Source: Cannabis sativa | Lineage: Eukaryota; Streptophyta; Magnoliopsida; Rosales; Cannabaceae | Assembly: GCF_029168945.1 (NCBI RefSeq) | Contig: NC_083602.1 | Span: 61,276,600 to 61,340,599 of the forward strand | Reading direction: 5' to 3' | DNA length: 64,000 nucleotides | In this document: one piece after another, positions 35,485 to 61,106 of the stretch | Position numbering within the stretch: position 1 is the stretch's first letter | Layout of the letters: every line of letters begins with the position of its first letter | Made by a program: the position numbers and the translations under genes | The notes under the pieces: generated by a model | Told to the model about the DNA's origin: nothing | What the model saw: the letters and a program-made list of their open reading frames with translations, nothing else | Database searches by the model: none

Positions 35485-35760
35485 AAACACCCTACGTCTT
35501 CGGTTATTATATAACAACCGATGAGAAAATGGCCCTACCTCTTTGATTATTACTAATAATCGAAGACGTAAATGAAGCATAATTTAAACTGGAAGATCCT
35601 ACGTCTTCAATTATTATATAATAACTAAAGAGATAGGTCTCTTTTTTCTTCGATTGTTATATAATAACTAAAGACGTAGCTCTACCTATATCTTCAATTA
35701 TTACATAATGACCGAAGACATATGCCACCCTTACGTCTTCGGTATTTTTAGAATCTACGT
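35485..35760. repeat. subterminal inverted repeats of the CACTA relic
   Basis: The motif ACGTCTTCGGTTATTATA and its complement (ATAATAACTAAAGACGTA-type) recurs about seven times in both orientations at 30-50 bp spacing. Such arrays near the ends of CACTA elements bind the element-encoded DNA-binding protein. Later mutations have eroded the copies. Confidence 0.7.
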
Positions 35761-35889
35761 CTTGCTCTCAAATAACTTTATAGTAGAAATTTTTATAAAA
35801 AAACGAAGATAGACTGACTTAAAAATTGAAGAGAAAGGCCTTTTTTTTAGTTGTCTAAACTGTGGTTTATCAAAAATGATAATTACTAC

Positions 35890-36331
35890 AATGGAGGAAG
35901 ATCGCCTTTCCAGGAGATTATGAGGATTTTCACTGACACTACAAGACGATGGTGACTAACTCTGTTGCTCAACATGAGGCACGACAAATTCATGAAACTC
36001 CATGGGAACTTCCTAGGCCAGGAAAAATCAGAGCTAATGTTGACTATGCTAACAAGGAAGGTATTGAGGCTGTGGGGATCCAAGGTGAAATGGAAGCGGT
36101 CAGGATCGGGCTAGATGTCCATTTCAAGATGAATGTCAAGGAAGCTTGTATCCTCACAGATTGCCAACAGATTTCAAGGGCAGTATTGAATGGGTGCCTA
36201 GATCTTTCAATAATATAGCTCATGTTTTGGCTAAATGAGGGGTAAACAATCTGTAAGGGTTTTTCTCTGCTCAGCAACATCTTATCTTCTTTTGAATAAA
36301 TTTCTTGAGGTTTTCTAGCCAAAAAAAAAAG
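35890..36331 (+). pseudogene. LINE RNase H remnant with poly(A)
   Basis: The translation contains PWELPRPGKIRANVD, a gap, then EMEAVRIGL and CILTDCQQISRAVLN, and finally SFNNIAHVLAK in another frame. These are the landmarks of the RNase H domain at the C-terminus of plant LINE ORF2. A poly(A) run of ten bases at 36322-36331 marks the 3' end. Everything upstream of RNase H is missing and internal segments are deleted. The last 50 bases recur at 55775, at the edge of the gene duplication. Confidence 0.72.
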
Positions 36332-36659
36332 GTGTGAGTACATATTAAATAGTGTATACATTTAAAAGTCATAAATATCAAGAATTAAGAAAATGTTATA
36401 CAAGGTCCCTGTACCATCAGTACCTACTATAAATTTATTCATAAATATATAGATAGATAAATTGATTAGACTAGAACACAAATTATCTTTCAAATAAGAC
36501 AATGTATCATAGTCTTTTTTCTTTATGAAAAGTCCATATAGCATTCTTGACAAGATATAAAATTGCATTCATATTTATTCTCCATATCAAATATTTTTTT
36601 TGGGAACAACTCCATATCAAATATTAGATAGAAGGACCCGGTTTAATTGGCGTACATAT

Positions 36660-47888
<11,229 letters not shown>

Positions 47889-47955
47889 TAATTTTTTCTC
47901 CCTTTACTTCTCTTTGCACCTCAATAACTCAGCTGAGCTCTCCCTTAATATATAC
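47889..47955 (-). promoter_or_regulatory. leader and TATA-like core promoter of SDR gene A
   Basis: Minus-strand sequence upstream of the ATG: a purine-rich AAAGGGAGAAAAAATTA leader and a GTATATATTAAGG motif at 47943-47955 that would serve as a TATA box about 60 bp before the ATG. A MITE begins immediately upstream of it. Confidence 0.45.
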
Positions 47956-48563
47956 TTAGGGGTGGGCATCATCCAATCCAATCCAATCCCGGATGCTAAA
48001 AATTAGATTCTAATTGAATTAGATCGGTTATTGGATGTCAATCTCAAAATCCAATTAAAAACTGATCCAATCCAATTACATTGGTACATATTAAAAAATT
48101 ATTTATATAATAAAAAATATTAAAAAATGTAATATATATTTATTATATTTTTATTAGACTTTTTTTATGTTAAATTTGTAATACTTGATTATTTTGTGTA
48201 TTTATTTTCATGATATTTTGTTTTATTTTATTTTTTAGAAATGTTATTGTTTTAATTATATAAAATTTTTAACTATATTACACTTGTAAGAATAGTATGT
48301 ATATGAAGTATTAAACTTAAATAGAAGGTGATACTTAGTTTTTACTAATTTTTTTATTCATATTTTAAAGTTAATATTGAAATTTAGGTATATAATTAGA
48401 TATTCAATTAAAAAATCGATCAAATCCAATTAGTATGGATTGAATTGGATTAGATTTTGAGGTCTAATTGAATTGGATCGACTGATGATTTTCCAAATCT
48501 AATTACTAATTAGATTGGATGGGAGAGGAAAAAAAAGATTGAATTGGATTGGATGACTACCTA
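47956..48563. mobile_element. hAT-like MITE next to the SDR promoter
   Basis: Ends TTAGGGGTGGGCATCATCCA and GGATTGGATGACTACCTA are imperfect inverted repeats, and TAGGGGTG-type termini are common in hAT MITEs. Flanks share ATATAC (47950-47955 and 48564-48569). The interior has repeated CCAATTAGA/GGATTGAATTGG motifs near both ends. No coding region. Confidence 0.6.
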
Positions 48564-48829
48564 ATATACAGCCAAGCAAAGTAATGCCGTGTGGGTTGGT
48601 TGTTCTTGTCTTAGTAGCCAGGTTATATGTCATAAAATTCAAATAATGATAATAAAAAAGTATTATTTCTTTTTCTTTCTTATTGAAATGGAAAAGTCTT
48701 ATCAAAATTGATTATTTCATTTTGCTTTGGAAACAACAAAATCTGGCACACGGAATTGGAAATATGATATTGGGAATGGGATAATGAGAAAATATACTAT
48801 TTTCACTTTTAATTTTGTAAAAATTATTA

Positions 48830-49287
48830 ATTACAAAAATAAAAGTAAATTTTTGTTTTTAAAAAATTTATTTTTTTTTTTAAAAAAATATGTTCCCTAA
48901 CCACTTTTGTTTTTCAATTTTAAAAACAGAAAACAAAAGTGTGTTCTGTAAAGTTTATTTTTATTTTTATTTTTATTTTTTGATTTTATTTAAGTCGGAT
49001 CAAGATCCGGAGTGGGATTCGGGTTCGGATCAGAAGCCGGGTTCAGCGCCAAGGCCGTAAGGAGGGGATTTGGGACTGCGTCTGGTTGTAATCCAAAAGA
49101 TTGATTAAGAAAAAAAAATATAAAAAAATATTGAAAGTGATTTTTTTTTTTGTTTTTAAAATTTTGATTTTTAATTATAAAATTAAAAAGTAAAAACAGT
49201 TTTATAGAACATGTTTTTGAAAAATATTTTCACTTTTTCACTTTTAAAAACAGAAAACTGATTAAAAAAGTGTTACCAAACGCCACC
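48830..49287 (-). mobile_element. second MITE of the GGTGGCGTTTGGTAA family
   Basis: The complement of its right end (GGTGGCGTTTGGTAACACTT, ending at 49287) equals the left end of 38491-38955, and the GC-rich centre (about 48994-49085) matches in reverse orientation. The left terminus is decayed and its exact position is uncertain. Confidence 0.65.
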
Positions 49288-49694
49288 TAAACTTTTTATT
49301 TTGTTAAATGATAAAATAAACTCTATATTTTCTAAAATTGTATAAATAGAACTCTATACTATTTTTTTGTTAAAATAAAACTTAATAATAATCTGATCTA
49401 AAGATATTATGACAAGATTAGTTATATTTTCTGTATCTGTTTGTGTTAAAAATTATCTTAAAGTTGGTTATATTAAAAAATAAAATTATTGAAAATTAAG
49501 CTCAAAATTCTATTTTTACCATTTTAGAAAATATAGGGTCTAATTTATCATTTAACAACAGATAATCCAATTAATAACTTTTGCAAAGTATAATGTCGAA
49601 AGTAGTATTTATCCTAGAATAAATCATCCCGTCTTCGAAAAAACAATTGAGGTAAGTTTTGGTACTATCTTAGCATATATCATATATATATATA

Positions 49695-49921
49695 GGGATA
49701 TGATTTTGTTCGTGATGTACTTTCACGAAATGTATTCCGTGGTACATTAGATGGGTCTCAGGGTACATTAAATGAGTATCAGGGTACAATTTTACTTTTT
49801 AACCCTAATTACCTCTAGATCAATCTCAGCCGTCAGATCAAATAACTCCATCATCTAACGGCTGCCGTACATCACAGATTACAATCCGTGAAAGTACAAT
49901 AACGGGACAAAATCATATCCC
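49695..49921. mobile_element. MITE with GGGATATGATTTTGT inverted ends
   Basis: Terminal inverted repeats GGGATATGATTTTGT and ACAAAATCATATCCC, extended by partly paired TGTACTTTCACG segments. TATA flanks both sides; the TA-rich context hides the exact target duplication. No coding region. Confidence 0.72.
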
Positions 49922-49937
49922 TATAAATATATATATA

Positions 49938-50650
49938 TCTTTATATATTAAAAGTGTCTATCTAACGGCAATTCTTAGTTTAACAGAATATACTTAAAAA
50001 TAAAAGAATATTCTGTTAAATTTAACGATTAGGTTTGATCTGCCGTTAACAAATAAACGCAATAATTAAATCAAAAAATTAAACAATCTTTTAAATATTA
50101 ATAATCTCTTTTTAAATTAAAAAAATCATCTTAGCCACATATCTCTCTAACAAACCTATCTTGGGAGAATATTAATATTTTTTTTATTTATTTTTTGAAA
50201 ATGAAAAATCTTTATGTATTAAAGTTAACCTCACGTTATCTAATGTTTTCTCTGGATAAGCATAGAAAGCAGAAATACCACTTCTATCTTTGTGTGATTG
50301 CAGATATACCACTTTTGTCATTGACCCACTTTTTAGCTTTATAAATGGAGATGTTCATATAATATTAACACTTTACAGAATATTTATAGATATAAACTTA
50401 CATTACAATGCTATGTTAAAAAAAGAACTAAATAGAATAATCTACTACTCCAATAATAAATTTATTTACAATTTTATAATTACACTAATATTATTTTTAA
50501 CATTATTAAATAATATTTCAAATATAAATATTTAATTTTTTCAAACAAAAAATTTGTAATCTTTAAAAATAAAATACATTCAAAATCTTAAAAAGACCAA
50601 AATCTTAAATAAAACTAGCAATACGTGGCTCGGCACGTACATTCACCTAG
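49938..50650 (+). mobile_element. non-autonomous Helitron
   Basis: Starts TCTTTATATATTAAAAG after an A and ends CACCTAG before a T. About 8 bases before the CTAG end is a hairpin with arms ACGTG/CACGT and loop GCTCGG. The CTATCTAACGGCAATTCTT near its 5' end resembles the start of the Helitron at 44943-45738, so the two belong to related families. The 81-codon ORF inside has no Helitron protein motif. Confidence 0.72.
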
Positions 50651-52149
50651 TATATATATATATATATATATATTTATATAAGAGAGCATTTTAGTGAATT
50701 AAGACTACATGTCAAATTTGACAATTTAAGACTAACGCCGTAAAGTCGATTTTTACCTAGATTGTTTACAACAACTTTTATTTTTACTAATCTATTTTGT
50801 AATGACTGTGGTCTAAAAAAAGACTACTATCAAATTTAAGAATTTTAAATTATATATTATAAACATATAGTGCTGAAATAATTTCAAAATAATGATTATA
50901 ACTAACTTGCCTATAAAAAAAATAATTATAAAAAAATATTTTAATCTTATTTTGGAAATATAAACTACATGATTTTTTTTTTTTAAATTTAATGATAGTC
51001 TCAAGTAATTAGGATGTACATAATTATAAAAGTAAATAAATAAATACTCTCTAATGTCGAAACAGATAAGATGTACACGATTATGAAAGTAAGATGTACC
51101 TGTAGTCTCAAATAGTACATGATTATAAAAGTAAATAAATAAATTAAAAAATTCACTTAAATATCGAAACAAATAAGCGTGTACCAAATAAAAACTCTCC
51201 CACTATCTACCAATATTTTGGAAATAACATAACACTTGCTAATTAGTAAGTTAGTATGTACAAATTCAGTGTACTAATAATCTTAGGACTTTAAATATTT
51301 TGAACATATTAATCGATTTTCAGTTTAGAGGAAAAAAAATATTGAATTTGAGTTAAATATTTTTAATAAAAACTTATTTTTGATTTAATATAAAATGAGA
51401 GATATATTTTTTTAATTAAATAGCTAAATTAAATTTCAAGCACAACAACTTAAATTTTTCTTTTATTATTAGTCATTTGATCAAAATCCAATAATTTTAA
51501 ATTTCTAAAATTGATATTTATTGTTATTTTTTTAATAGTTATCCATGTATATTACTCATTGAAAAGTGTTTCATATTTTTACATATCATATATTTTATTA
51601 TTTTTCATGTTAAGCATTGTTTCATATATTGTAATATTTTTGATTTCAAACACTGTTGGATATGAAATGTTAAAAGAAACTCTTCATGTCCAGCACTTAT
51701 TGTGTTGGTCATAAAAGTAGTATTTTTTAGTAATGAAGTCAAAATAATTTTTTTTATATATTAATAATAAAGTGGTTATATATAATTGGAGTTTTAATTA
51801 AGGCAGAAAACTCTAATACTATTTTCTATACTATTATCACTTTTAAATTATCACATTTTTTAATAACATGATGATATTTTTATAAGAACCTTTAGATTAA
51901 ACATTTTGAGGACAAACCAAAAATGAAGATTTATTAATTAATGAATAAATTGTCTTCTCTAGAACGTTCAACTAATTTATTTATAAAAGGAAATATGGAT
52001 ATTCTTATAATAACACCAAAAGTAGCAAATAATATAAAAATTTTCATGATAGCTATTTTATTATTTTATTAGTATATTTAATTATAATACAAAATTATAA
52101 TTATTTATATATATTTCTATAATTATTATTTTATTTTTTAAAAAAGAAA
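50651..52149. other. AT-rich intergenic DNA, nothing recognised
   Basis: ORFs of up to 124 codons are low-complexity Phe/Ile/Tyr-rich translations of AT tracts. A TATATA run begins the stretch. No element ends could be placed. Confidence 0.5.
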
Positions 52150-52830
52150 AAATCTTTATTCAAAATATACAACCAAGCTACAACTCGGCAACTACTACCA
52201 GACCCCAGTACCCCCAACACACTACTACTACCCTTTAATTACATTCATTAAATATATATTTTTTGGAACAATCTTTAAAGAGACCTTTACTCAATATCCT
52301 TAGCCGAACTATATATACCTCTTACAACCAAACTTATGCTTCTAGGAGTAGAGCATGTCATTTCAAAGATACATCTATTTCTATTCTTTCAAATTTTGTA
52401 AAAAGTTGCTACCATAACAGCGTTTATTATCCTGATTTGGAGCTCACCTTTCCAATCACACCACCAGCTAGTCATCTCGGCCAAAGAGCCAGGCCAACAA
52501 AAAGACCCCAACCACTTGTTAATTTCATCTCCAATTCCTACTTAGTAAAAGTGCACCTGCAGAACAAATGGTCATGAGTTTCAACCTCTTGATCACAAAC
52601 CAGGCAGAGCTCCACCTGTAATTTTATGATTCTGCTCAAGTAGCTTCTAGTGAGGAGATGTTTATTTATAACCTGCCAAAAAATAAATATGTGTTTCGGC
52701 ACCATCAAATTGTCCCAAACAGCACTTGCATAATCTACTTTTAGCTCATCCACAAGCAAGTTATAACAGTTTTTTGCACGATATTTTCCTCCTGTTACAG
52801 CAAGATTCAGCTTAGTTTCGTCTGTTATAT
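52150..52830 (-). pseudogene. LINE remnant (zinc-binding domain and 3' end)
   Basis: The minus-strand ORF 52759-52538 encodes SAVWDNLMVPKHIFIFW, then LCLVCDQEVETHDHLFCRC, the zinc-binding region that follows LINE reverse transcriptase. Downstream (toward 52260) the sequence continues in broken frames with features of the LINE C-terminal tail, then a G-rich 3' untranslated stretch and AATAAAGA near 52155. It is truncated upstream and lacks RNase H of the type seen at 20739. Confidence 0.68.
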
Positions 52831-53461
52831 TATTGTATATAATAAAATTTAATTAATGACAATTTTTTTCATATATGTTTTAATAAAAATTAGTTAATCA
52901 TTAAATTTTGTATTAAAATTTATAATTATGCCTTAAAGTACAATGCTTATTTATTTTTATTTTTTTTTATTATGAACACAATACTAAAAATTAAAATAAA
53001 TATATTAAATTGTGTTTTTTTGTCCCAAATATAATATAATTTTTATATTTCTAGTAAATGATATCTTAAGTTGATTATATTCTTTTTAATAATAATAATA
53101 ATAATGTTGAAATCAATAATGTAGAAAAATTTGACATTTTAAATGGGTAGCAAAATTTAAGTAGTGGAGACATGAAGGAAATTGAAAATAAGTGATTATT
53201 ATTTTTTTTGTCCTGTATGAGGGAACGTAAGCTGACCGAATTTATAATTGAAAATTGTATTAAAATACCATTCTAATATTAATGGATAAGCATCCAACCT
53301 ATCCATCTATCTATATCTATATATTTATATAATTCTTTTTGTTAGGGCATGTGAGGTGCCTTCTCATATGAATTTTCTTTTATTTTTGCTGTTCTCTTAA
53401 TTATTCACAATTTTATTATATTTTTATTTTTTATTAATATTTATTTATCATTTAAAAAATT
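52831..53461. other. AT-rich spacer, nothing recognised
   Basis: No ORF, termini or repeats beyond short A/T and AAT runs (near 53090) were found. Confidence 0.5.
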
Positions 53462-54435
53462 TATATTATAATAAATGTGTTATGTTCATGTCTACTTAAA
53501 ATAGTATGAACAAAGTTGTATACACACATAAATGATACAATTAGTGAATAAATATTGATATTGTAGAAACTCCTCATCCATAATTTAGAAGTCCACACAT
53601 ACACTCTGAAAGAGTTACAGAAAACATATAATCATAGATAATATACAGTGATATTTTAAAAGAGATAACAATAATTTTATGAGATATATTATCAACAAAA
53701 TAATTATGAATCATATGTGCATGAGAGATGCACTCTTTTTTCCTTAGCTCAGGTTTTGTCCCACTAGGTTTTTCTAGCAAGGTTTTTAACGAGGCAACTT
53801 GCAAATAGTTATAAATATAAAATATATATTGCACTCTTTTTTTCTTAGCTCGGGTTTTGTCCCACTGAATTTTCCTGACAAGATTTTTAACGAGACAACT
53901 TTAAATCATGTTAACATACTTGTATTTTATGAAGCAAGTAGAGAATGTATAGGAGTGAGATCATTAATATAACATTTTCAAGAAACATATAGATTACACT
54001 CAATAAAAAAGTATCAACACAAGCAGTACTCTATGATGATAATACTACTTGCATCGCTCAACTAAAAGGAGGGTACATTGACGGAGATAGAATTTAAACA
54101 TATTTCACCAAATTCTTCTTTATACATTACAAGAAAATGCATATTGGTGTTCAACAAATTCAATCAAGTGTCAGGCTTGCAAACTTATTCACAAAGTCAT
54201 TACCAACATTAACATATTTGAGAAGATAGTTTACAAGATTAGAATTCGTCGATCAAAAGATCTCCACGAATGCCTAAATGAGGGAGAGTTAGTTTACACT
54301 GTACTCCTTTTTTTTTGACCAAGTTTTTTAGCAAGATTTTTAATGAGATAGTTTTTATGGACATCTAAGAGGGAGTGTTATGAAATATTATATATGGATG
54401 TCCAAATTATCAAATTAATTATCACCATTAATGGA
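53462..54435 (+). mobile_element. 5'-truncated third copy of the hairpin-rich element
   Basis: Collinear with the last 950 bp of copy 1 (from about 11415): a GTGTTATGTTCATGTCTACTT start, the ACTC...GAGT hairpin near 53605, the GTTTTGTCCCAC/AACGAGGCAACTT module twice, the RNase H stub with GATAATACTACTTGCATCGC, a polypurine tract and the first part of an LTR (from about 54379). More diverged than copies 1 and 2. The LTR is cut by the inverted copia LTR fragment that follows. Confidence 0.8.
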
Positions 54436-55774
54436 CCACTTTCTAGTTACAATTTTGCCACTTTATTTTAACTAGTTATTCTTCTTTCAATAATACTATA
54501 TTTTCTAATTCAATCCGTTAAATGTCAAAACTATTTATTTAATAATTATAATTAATTATCAAATAAAATTGCCATTTATATTATTTATTAATTAGACCAT
54601 ACAAAGTCTCTTAATTAATAAATTGACCACAAAATCTCTTTTCTTCACAATTAAGCCCTTGTTTAGTCAAAATTCATAAATAAGACATAGTATAATTTTA
54701 GAATTATAAAGATTAATTAAAATCAATTAACTGAGTTTGCAAACAGTATTATCTCAACTAGTGAGGGGGCCATGGACCTATATAATCGAGTTTTTAATAA
54801 GTAGATCTAGAATTTACCAAGTAAATTCCCTAACTTATTAATTCTATCTTGTGCCATTATAGATCTGGAATTGAATACACTCTCATTTATATAAAACACT
54901 CTATATGTACCATGATATATATACGTTACGATTATCCATTGTTACAATCCTAATAGTCAAAAATCCTCCATAGATGATCTACACAGAATAGGGATAAATT
55001 TACCGTTTTACCCTTCAATGTATTATATCCTTAAAACACTTAGCTACTTTAAATGATATTTCAGTAAACTAACATAATTACTGAAATGAGATCTCAATCA
55101 TTTATGTCTATTTAGCCAAGCTCGAAGGAAATTATGGTTTCACTTCTAAATATTTATAGAAGCTACAGATTCAATATCTATGATCAGCGCTCCCACTCAA
55201 TTGAACTATCATGTTCCCAAGATGTAAATATCCGCCAGAACCGTTGGTTAGCATCCACGAACAACTTGAAGAATATAAATAATACAACTAAGCTGAACCT
55301 AAGTATATCAGAATTAAGATCCATAGACCTAAGATCAACCATTGATATTGACTTAGAAAGATATAACGGTAAGTTTATGATATCTTATCTAATTTCAATA
55401 TCGGACCCTTCATATGTATACTCCATACATCCGATACTGGTAAACTTTGCTAATGCCCTGGAAAGGACATAACATTTATACAAGGTGTAAGCATACCTTA
55501 TCGCCGATTATCATGTCAGTCTAAATCCAGTGAACTGACAAATCATGAGAATTAAACTTTTGAACATATAATCATGATTATATTTCACTGTGCTGACGAC
55601 ACTATAATCATGAATAAATATATATGTTCAGGACTTAATAGAATTTATACATTAAACATAATCATGAAATAAATCATGTGAACCATGCAACATAAAATGC
55701 GATTTCAGATCTTTTATTAATTCGTAAATCTGATTATATTAAAATGAGTTTTATTTAGGGCACAAAACTCAACA
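54436..55774 (-). repeat. inverted, truncated LTR of the 1.86-kb family
   Basis: The complement of 55774 starts TGTTGAGTTTTGTGCCC, the family's LTR start, and matches the LTR at 1486 onward for about 1.3 kb before breaking off near 54436. The last 500 bp or so of the LTR is missing. No target duplication is seen. The ORF at 55134-55472 is an antisense translation of the LTR. Confidence 0.85.
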
Positions 55775-58000
<2,226 letters not shown>

Positions 58001-58355
58001 TGTTAGATTATATCCTTAAATGTGTGTTCAGTTTGTTATGTGTAATCTTTTATTATTTTTATGTTATAAGTCCAACTGTCATAACTAACATCTCGACAAT
58101 TATGACACTTGGTATTCCTTAGTGTTTAGTTAGCTATAAATATAGTCTCTATGTTTTGTCATAGAGAACCAAGTGTAAAATTCTCACTTCGTAAAAACAC
58201 ATTCCTAAATCAATAAAATAGTATTTTTTTCAGAGCTCAAATTTGTGTTGTTGTGTCTTTGATTCTGTGGGGTACTTTTGTGTGTGTTATTTGGAGATTC
58301 TTTATTGTGTGTATGTGCGTGTATGTATGGAGATGATTATAGGTATTTCTCAATA
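58001..58355 (+). repeat. 5' LTR of copia element B
   Basis: TGTTAGATTATATCC start, TTTCTCAATA end (usually CAACA). Similar to 39067-39432. Confidence 0.88.
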
Positions 58356-58428
58356 GGTGATATCAGAGCTTGGAGATCAAGAATCAGATTCAAAGGTTCA
58401 AGATTCTTGAAGATCGATCCAAGAAGAA

Positions 58429-59254
58429 ATGGGAAATGCCAAGTTTGACATCAAAAAGTTTACTGGAAAAAATGACTTTGGATTGTGGCGTGTCAAGATG
58501 AGGGCTTTGCTTGTTCAATAGGGTCTACAAACTGCTCTTCTTGGAGAAAGAAATCTACCAGAGGGATTAACTCCAAAAGAGTAGACAGACATTCTTCAAA
58601 AGGCTCATAGTGCTCTCATATTAAGTCTTGGAGACAAAGTTCTTAGAGAAGTGTCAAAAGAAGATTCAGCAGATGGAGTATAGTTGAAACTAGAGAGTTT
58701 GTACATGACAAATTCACTGGCTAACAGGTTATTTTTGAAGCGAAAATTGTATTCTTTTAAGATGACATTAGGGAAGAACATTGAACATCTTCTTGATGAT
58801 TTCCATAAGGTGACACTTGATCTGAAAAATATAAGGATCACAATCGAGGATGAAGATCAAGCAATCATAGTACTGAATTCTCTTCCGACAGAGAGTTATG
58901 AGTATTTTGTGGATACCATGATGTATGGTAAGAATTCACTGACATTAGAGGAAGTTCAGAATGCATTAATGTCAAAGGAATTGAAGAGAAAGATAAAATA
59001 GCAAGAAGAAAGTGTTGGGGATGGATTGTTGATCAGAGGTAAAACTCCAAAGAAGAAAATTAAGGGTCAAATTAATTCAAATAAAGGCAACCATAATTCC
59101 AGGTTCAAGAAGAGATGCTTTGTATGTAACAAAACTACTCATCTAAGAAGAGATTTTCCTGCCTGAAGAACTACAATTCCAAGAAAGATGATGATGCTAA
59201 TGTAGTTTTAGATGGAGAAGACATTGATGGATACGATAGTGCTAGTGTTTTGAC
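58429..59254 (+). pseudogene. copia B gag
   Basis: Reads MGNAKFDIKKFTGKNDFG, LWRVKMRALLVQ then a TAG, with a second TAG about 20 codons later and another at 58681. The helical gag core (58684-59001: LKLESLYMTNSLANR, LDDFHKVTLDL, LNSLPTESYEYFVDTM, LTLEEVQNALMSKE) is well preserved, more so than in element A. The zinc knuckle CFVCNKTTHLRRD has Phe where the last Cys should be (59110-59160), and a frameshift follows. Gag is cut off by the LTR insertion at 59255. Confidence 0.82.
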
Positions 59255-60717
59255 TGTTGGATTTTATGCCTTAAATAAAACTCCATTTCAATGTAATCTT
59301 TGTTATTTAAATATCAATAAAGAAACGAAGTATTTTCATCACTTATTGTGTTATTTGGTTCATGTTATCATTTATTTGTTTATTTGATTTATAAATTCAT
59401 CCAAATCCTTATCACAATTATATTCTTGTTTATTGTGTCGACAACACATGGTTTAACTGATATGATAATCTACAACATAGTTTACTTGCACCTTGGATAA
59501 GTGCTATGTCCTTTCCAGTGCATTGGTTAAAATAAAGCTTGGGTTGGGTGCATGGAGTATGCATTGGAAGGGACCGATATTGAACCTTGAATCAGATATG
59601 TTAAACTTACCATAAAATCTATTCAATTCAATATCACCTAGTTGATCTTAGATCAAATGATCTTAATCCTGACATGGTTAGGTTCGATCTCAAGAGTATT
59701 ATACATGTTCTTTGATTTGTTAGTTAAGCCTACTTTTTGGTCAAGGTGATACGTACATTTTGGGAACATGGTAATGCAATTGAGTGGATGTGCTAAACAT
59801 AGATATGGAATCTATAGCTTCTATCAGCACATAGAAGTGAAATGATGATTTCCTTCGAGCTTTGCTAAATAGAGATAAATGGTTGAGTACTCATTTCAGT
59901 GATTATGTTTAGTTCACTGAAATATCATTTATAGGTGGCTAAGTGTTTTAAGGATAAAATACATTGAAGGGTGTAACGGTAATTAATCCCTATACAATAT
60001 AAATCATCTATAGAGGATTATTGATTATTGGGATTATAACAATGGATAACTGATAGCGTATCTATATCGTGGAACATATAGAGTGTTCTATATAACTGAG
60101 AGTGCAATTCCAAGTTCTATGGTGGATGCAACAAGGAATTAATAAGTCAGAGAATTTATTTGGTAAATTCTGGGTCTGCTTGTTGGAAGCTCAGATATAT
60201 AGGCCCATGATCCCCATACTAGTTGAGACAATACTACTTGTAAGACTCAGTTAATTGATTGTGATTAATCAATTATAATTCTAAAATTAGACTATGTCTA
60301 GTTTATGAATTTTCACTAACCAAGGACTTAATTGTGAAGAAAGAGTTTCTAGGATTTATTTGTTAATTAAGAGACTTTGATTAGTCTAATTAATAAATAT
60401 ACAATATTATTTAATAATTAATTTTTAGTTATTAAATAATTAGAATTGGCATTTAAGTGGTTAAATTGGAAAATTGGTATTTTTGAAAAAAATAAGAAAA
60501 TGACAAAATTGCAAAGTGGGGCCCATTATCCATTCCTTGGCCGGCCACTTTGTATGGATTTTACCATTTAATTTTTTCATTATTTTAATGCCAAATAAAT
60601 CTAACCTAACCCTAGGTGGTTTCCTATAAATAGGTAGTGATTGCTTAAGGGAAAAGATGATGCATCTCATTCTTTCAGATAAAATTTGAGCCTCCTTCCT
60701 AACCCAAGACGAAATCA

Positions 60718-60794
<77 letters not shown>

Positions 60795-61106
60795 TCTCTT
60801 CTAAACCGAGCCTATAGTAAATGAGTGAGTGCCCACACACATCAAGTAGCACTCATTCATAGTGTGTAAGGCTGTGAAGAATCCAGTTTCAAGAGAAAGA
60901 GATTCAGACTCAGATCTTGGTGATACTCTGCTACAGAAAGGATACAAGGGTTAGAGATCTGAGTGGAAGGAGACATTATATTCCGCTGCAACCACTGTAA
61001 GGTTTCTTATACTTTATATGTGTTTATTTCATATCGTTTTAGAAGTTCATATTTAGGATGTTAAATAACATACTTGTTAGTAAATCTAAGATCCTGGTAA
61101 AATAAT
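59255..61106 (+). repeat. 1.86-kb-family LTR inserted in copia B
   Basis: Starts TGTTGGATTTTATGCC and is collinear with 1486-3364, but ends at GGTAAAATAAT without the last bases TTCCAACA. About 130 bp of host copia sequence, present in element A at about 41204-41332, is missing at the right junction, and no target duplication is visible. It contains an expanded (CT)n run at 60719-60791. Confidence 0.88.
60719..60791. repeat. (CT)n microsatellite, about 72 bp
   Basis: An almost perfect CT run in the LTR leader. The same place in the LTRs at 23816 and 33038 has only a few CT units. Confidence 0.95.

Larger units (their letters stand above)
33379..35870 (+). mobile_element. CACTA (En/Spm-type) transposon relic
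   Basis: Three signals in order support this: a decayed transposase-associated N-terminal domain (33455-33860), a decayed Ulp1-like protease (about 34130-35010), and a block of subterminal-type inverted repeats (35485-35760). The combination is characteristic of plant CACTA elements. The terminal CACTA motif could not be placed on either side. The large copia element interrupts it just 5' of the transposase ATG. Confidence 0.7.

Noticed and set aside
50813..51187. 124-codon minus-strand ORF
   Set aside because: Low-complexity Phe/Ile/Tyr/Lys translation of AT-rich DNA without any recognisable family.
55134..55472. 112-codon plus-strand ORF
   Set aside because: Lies within the inverted copia LTR and is an antisense reading of it.
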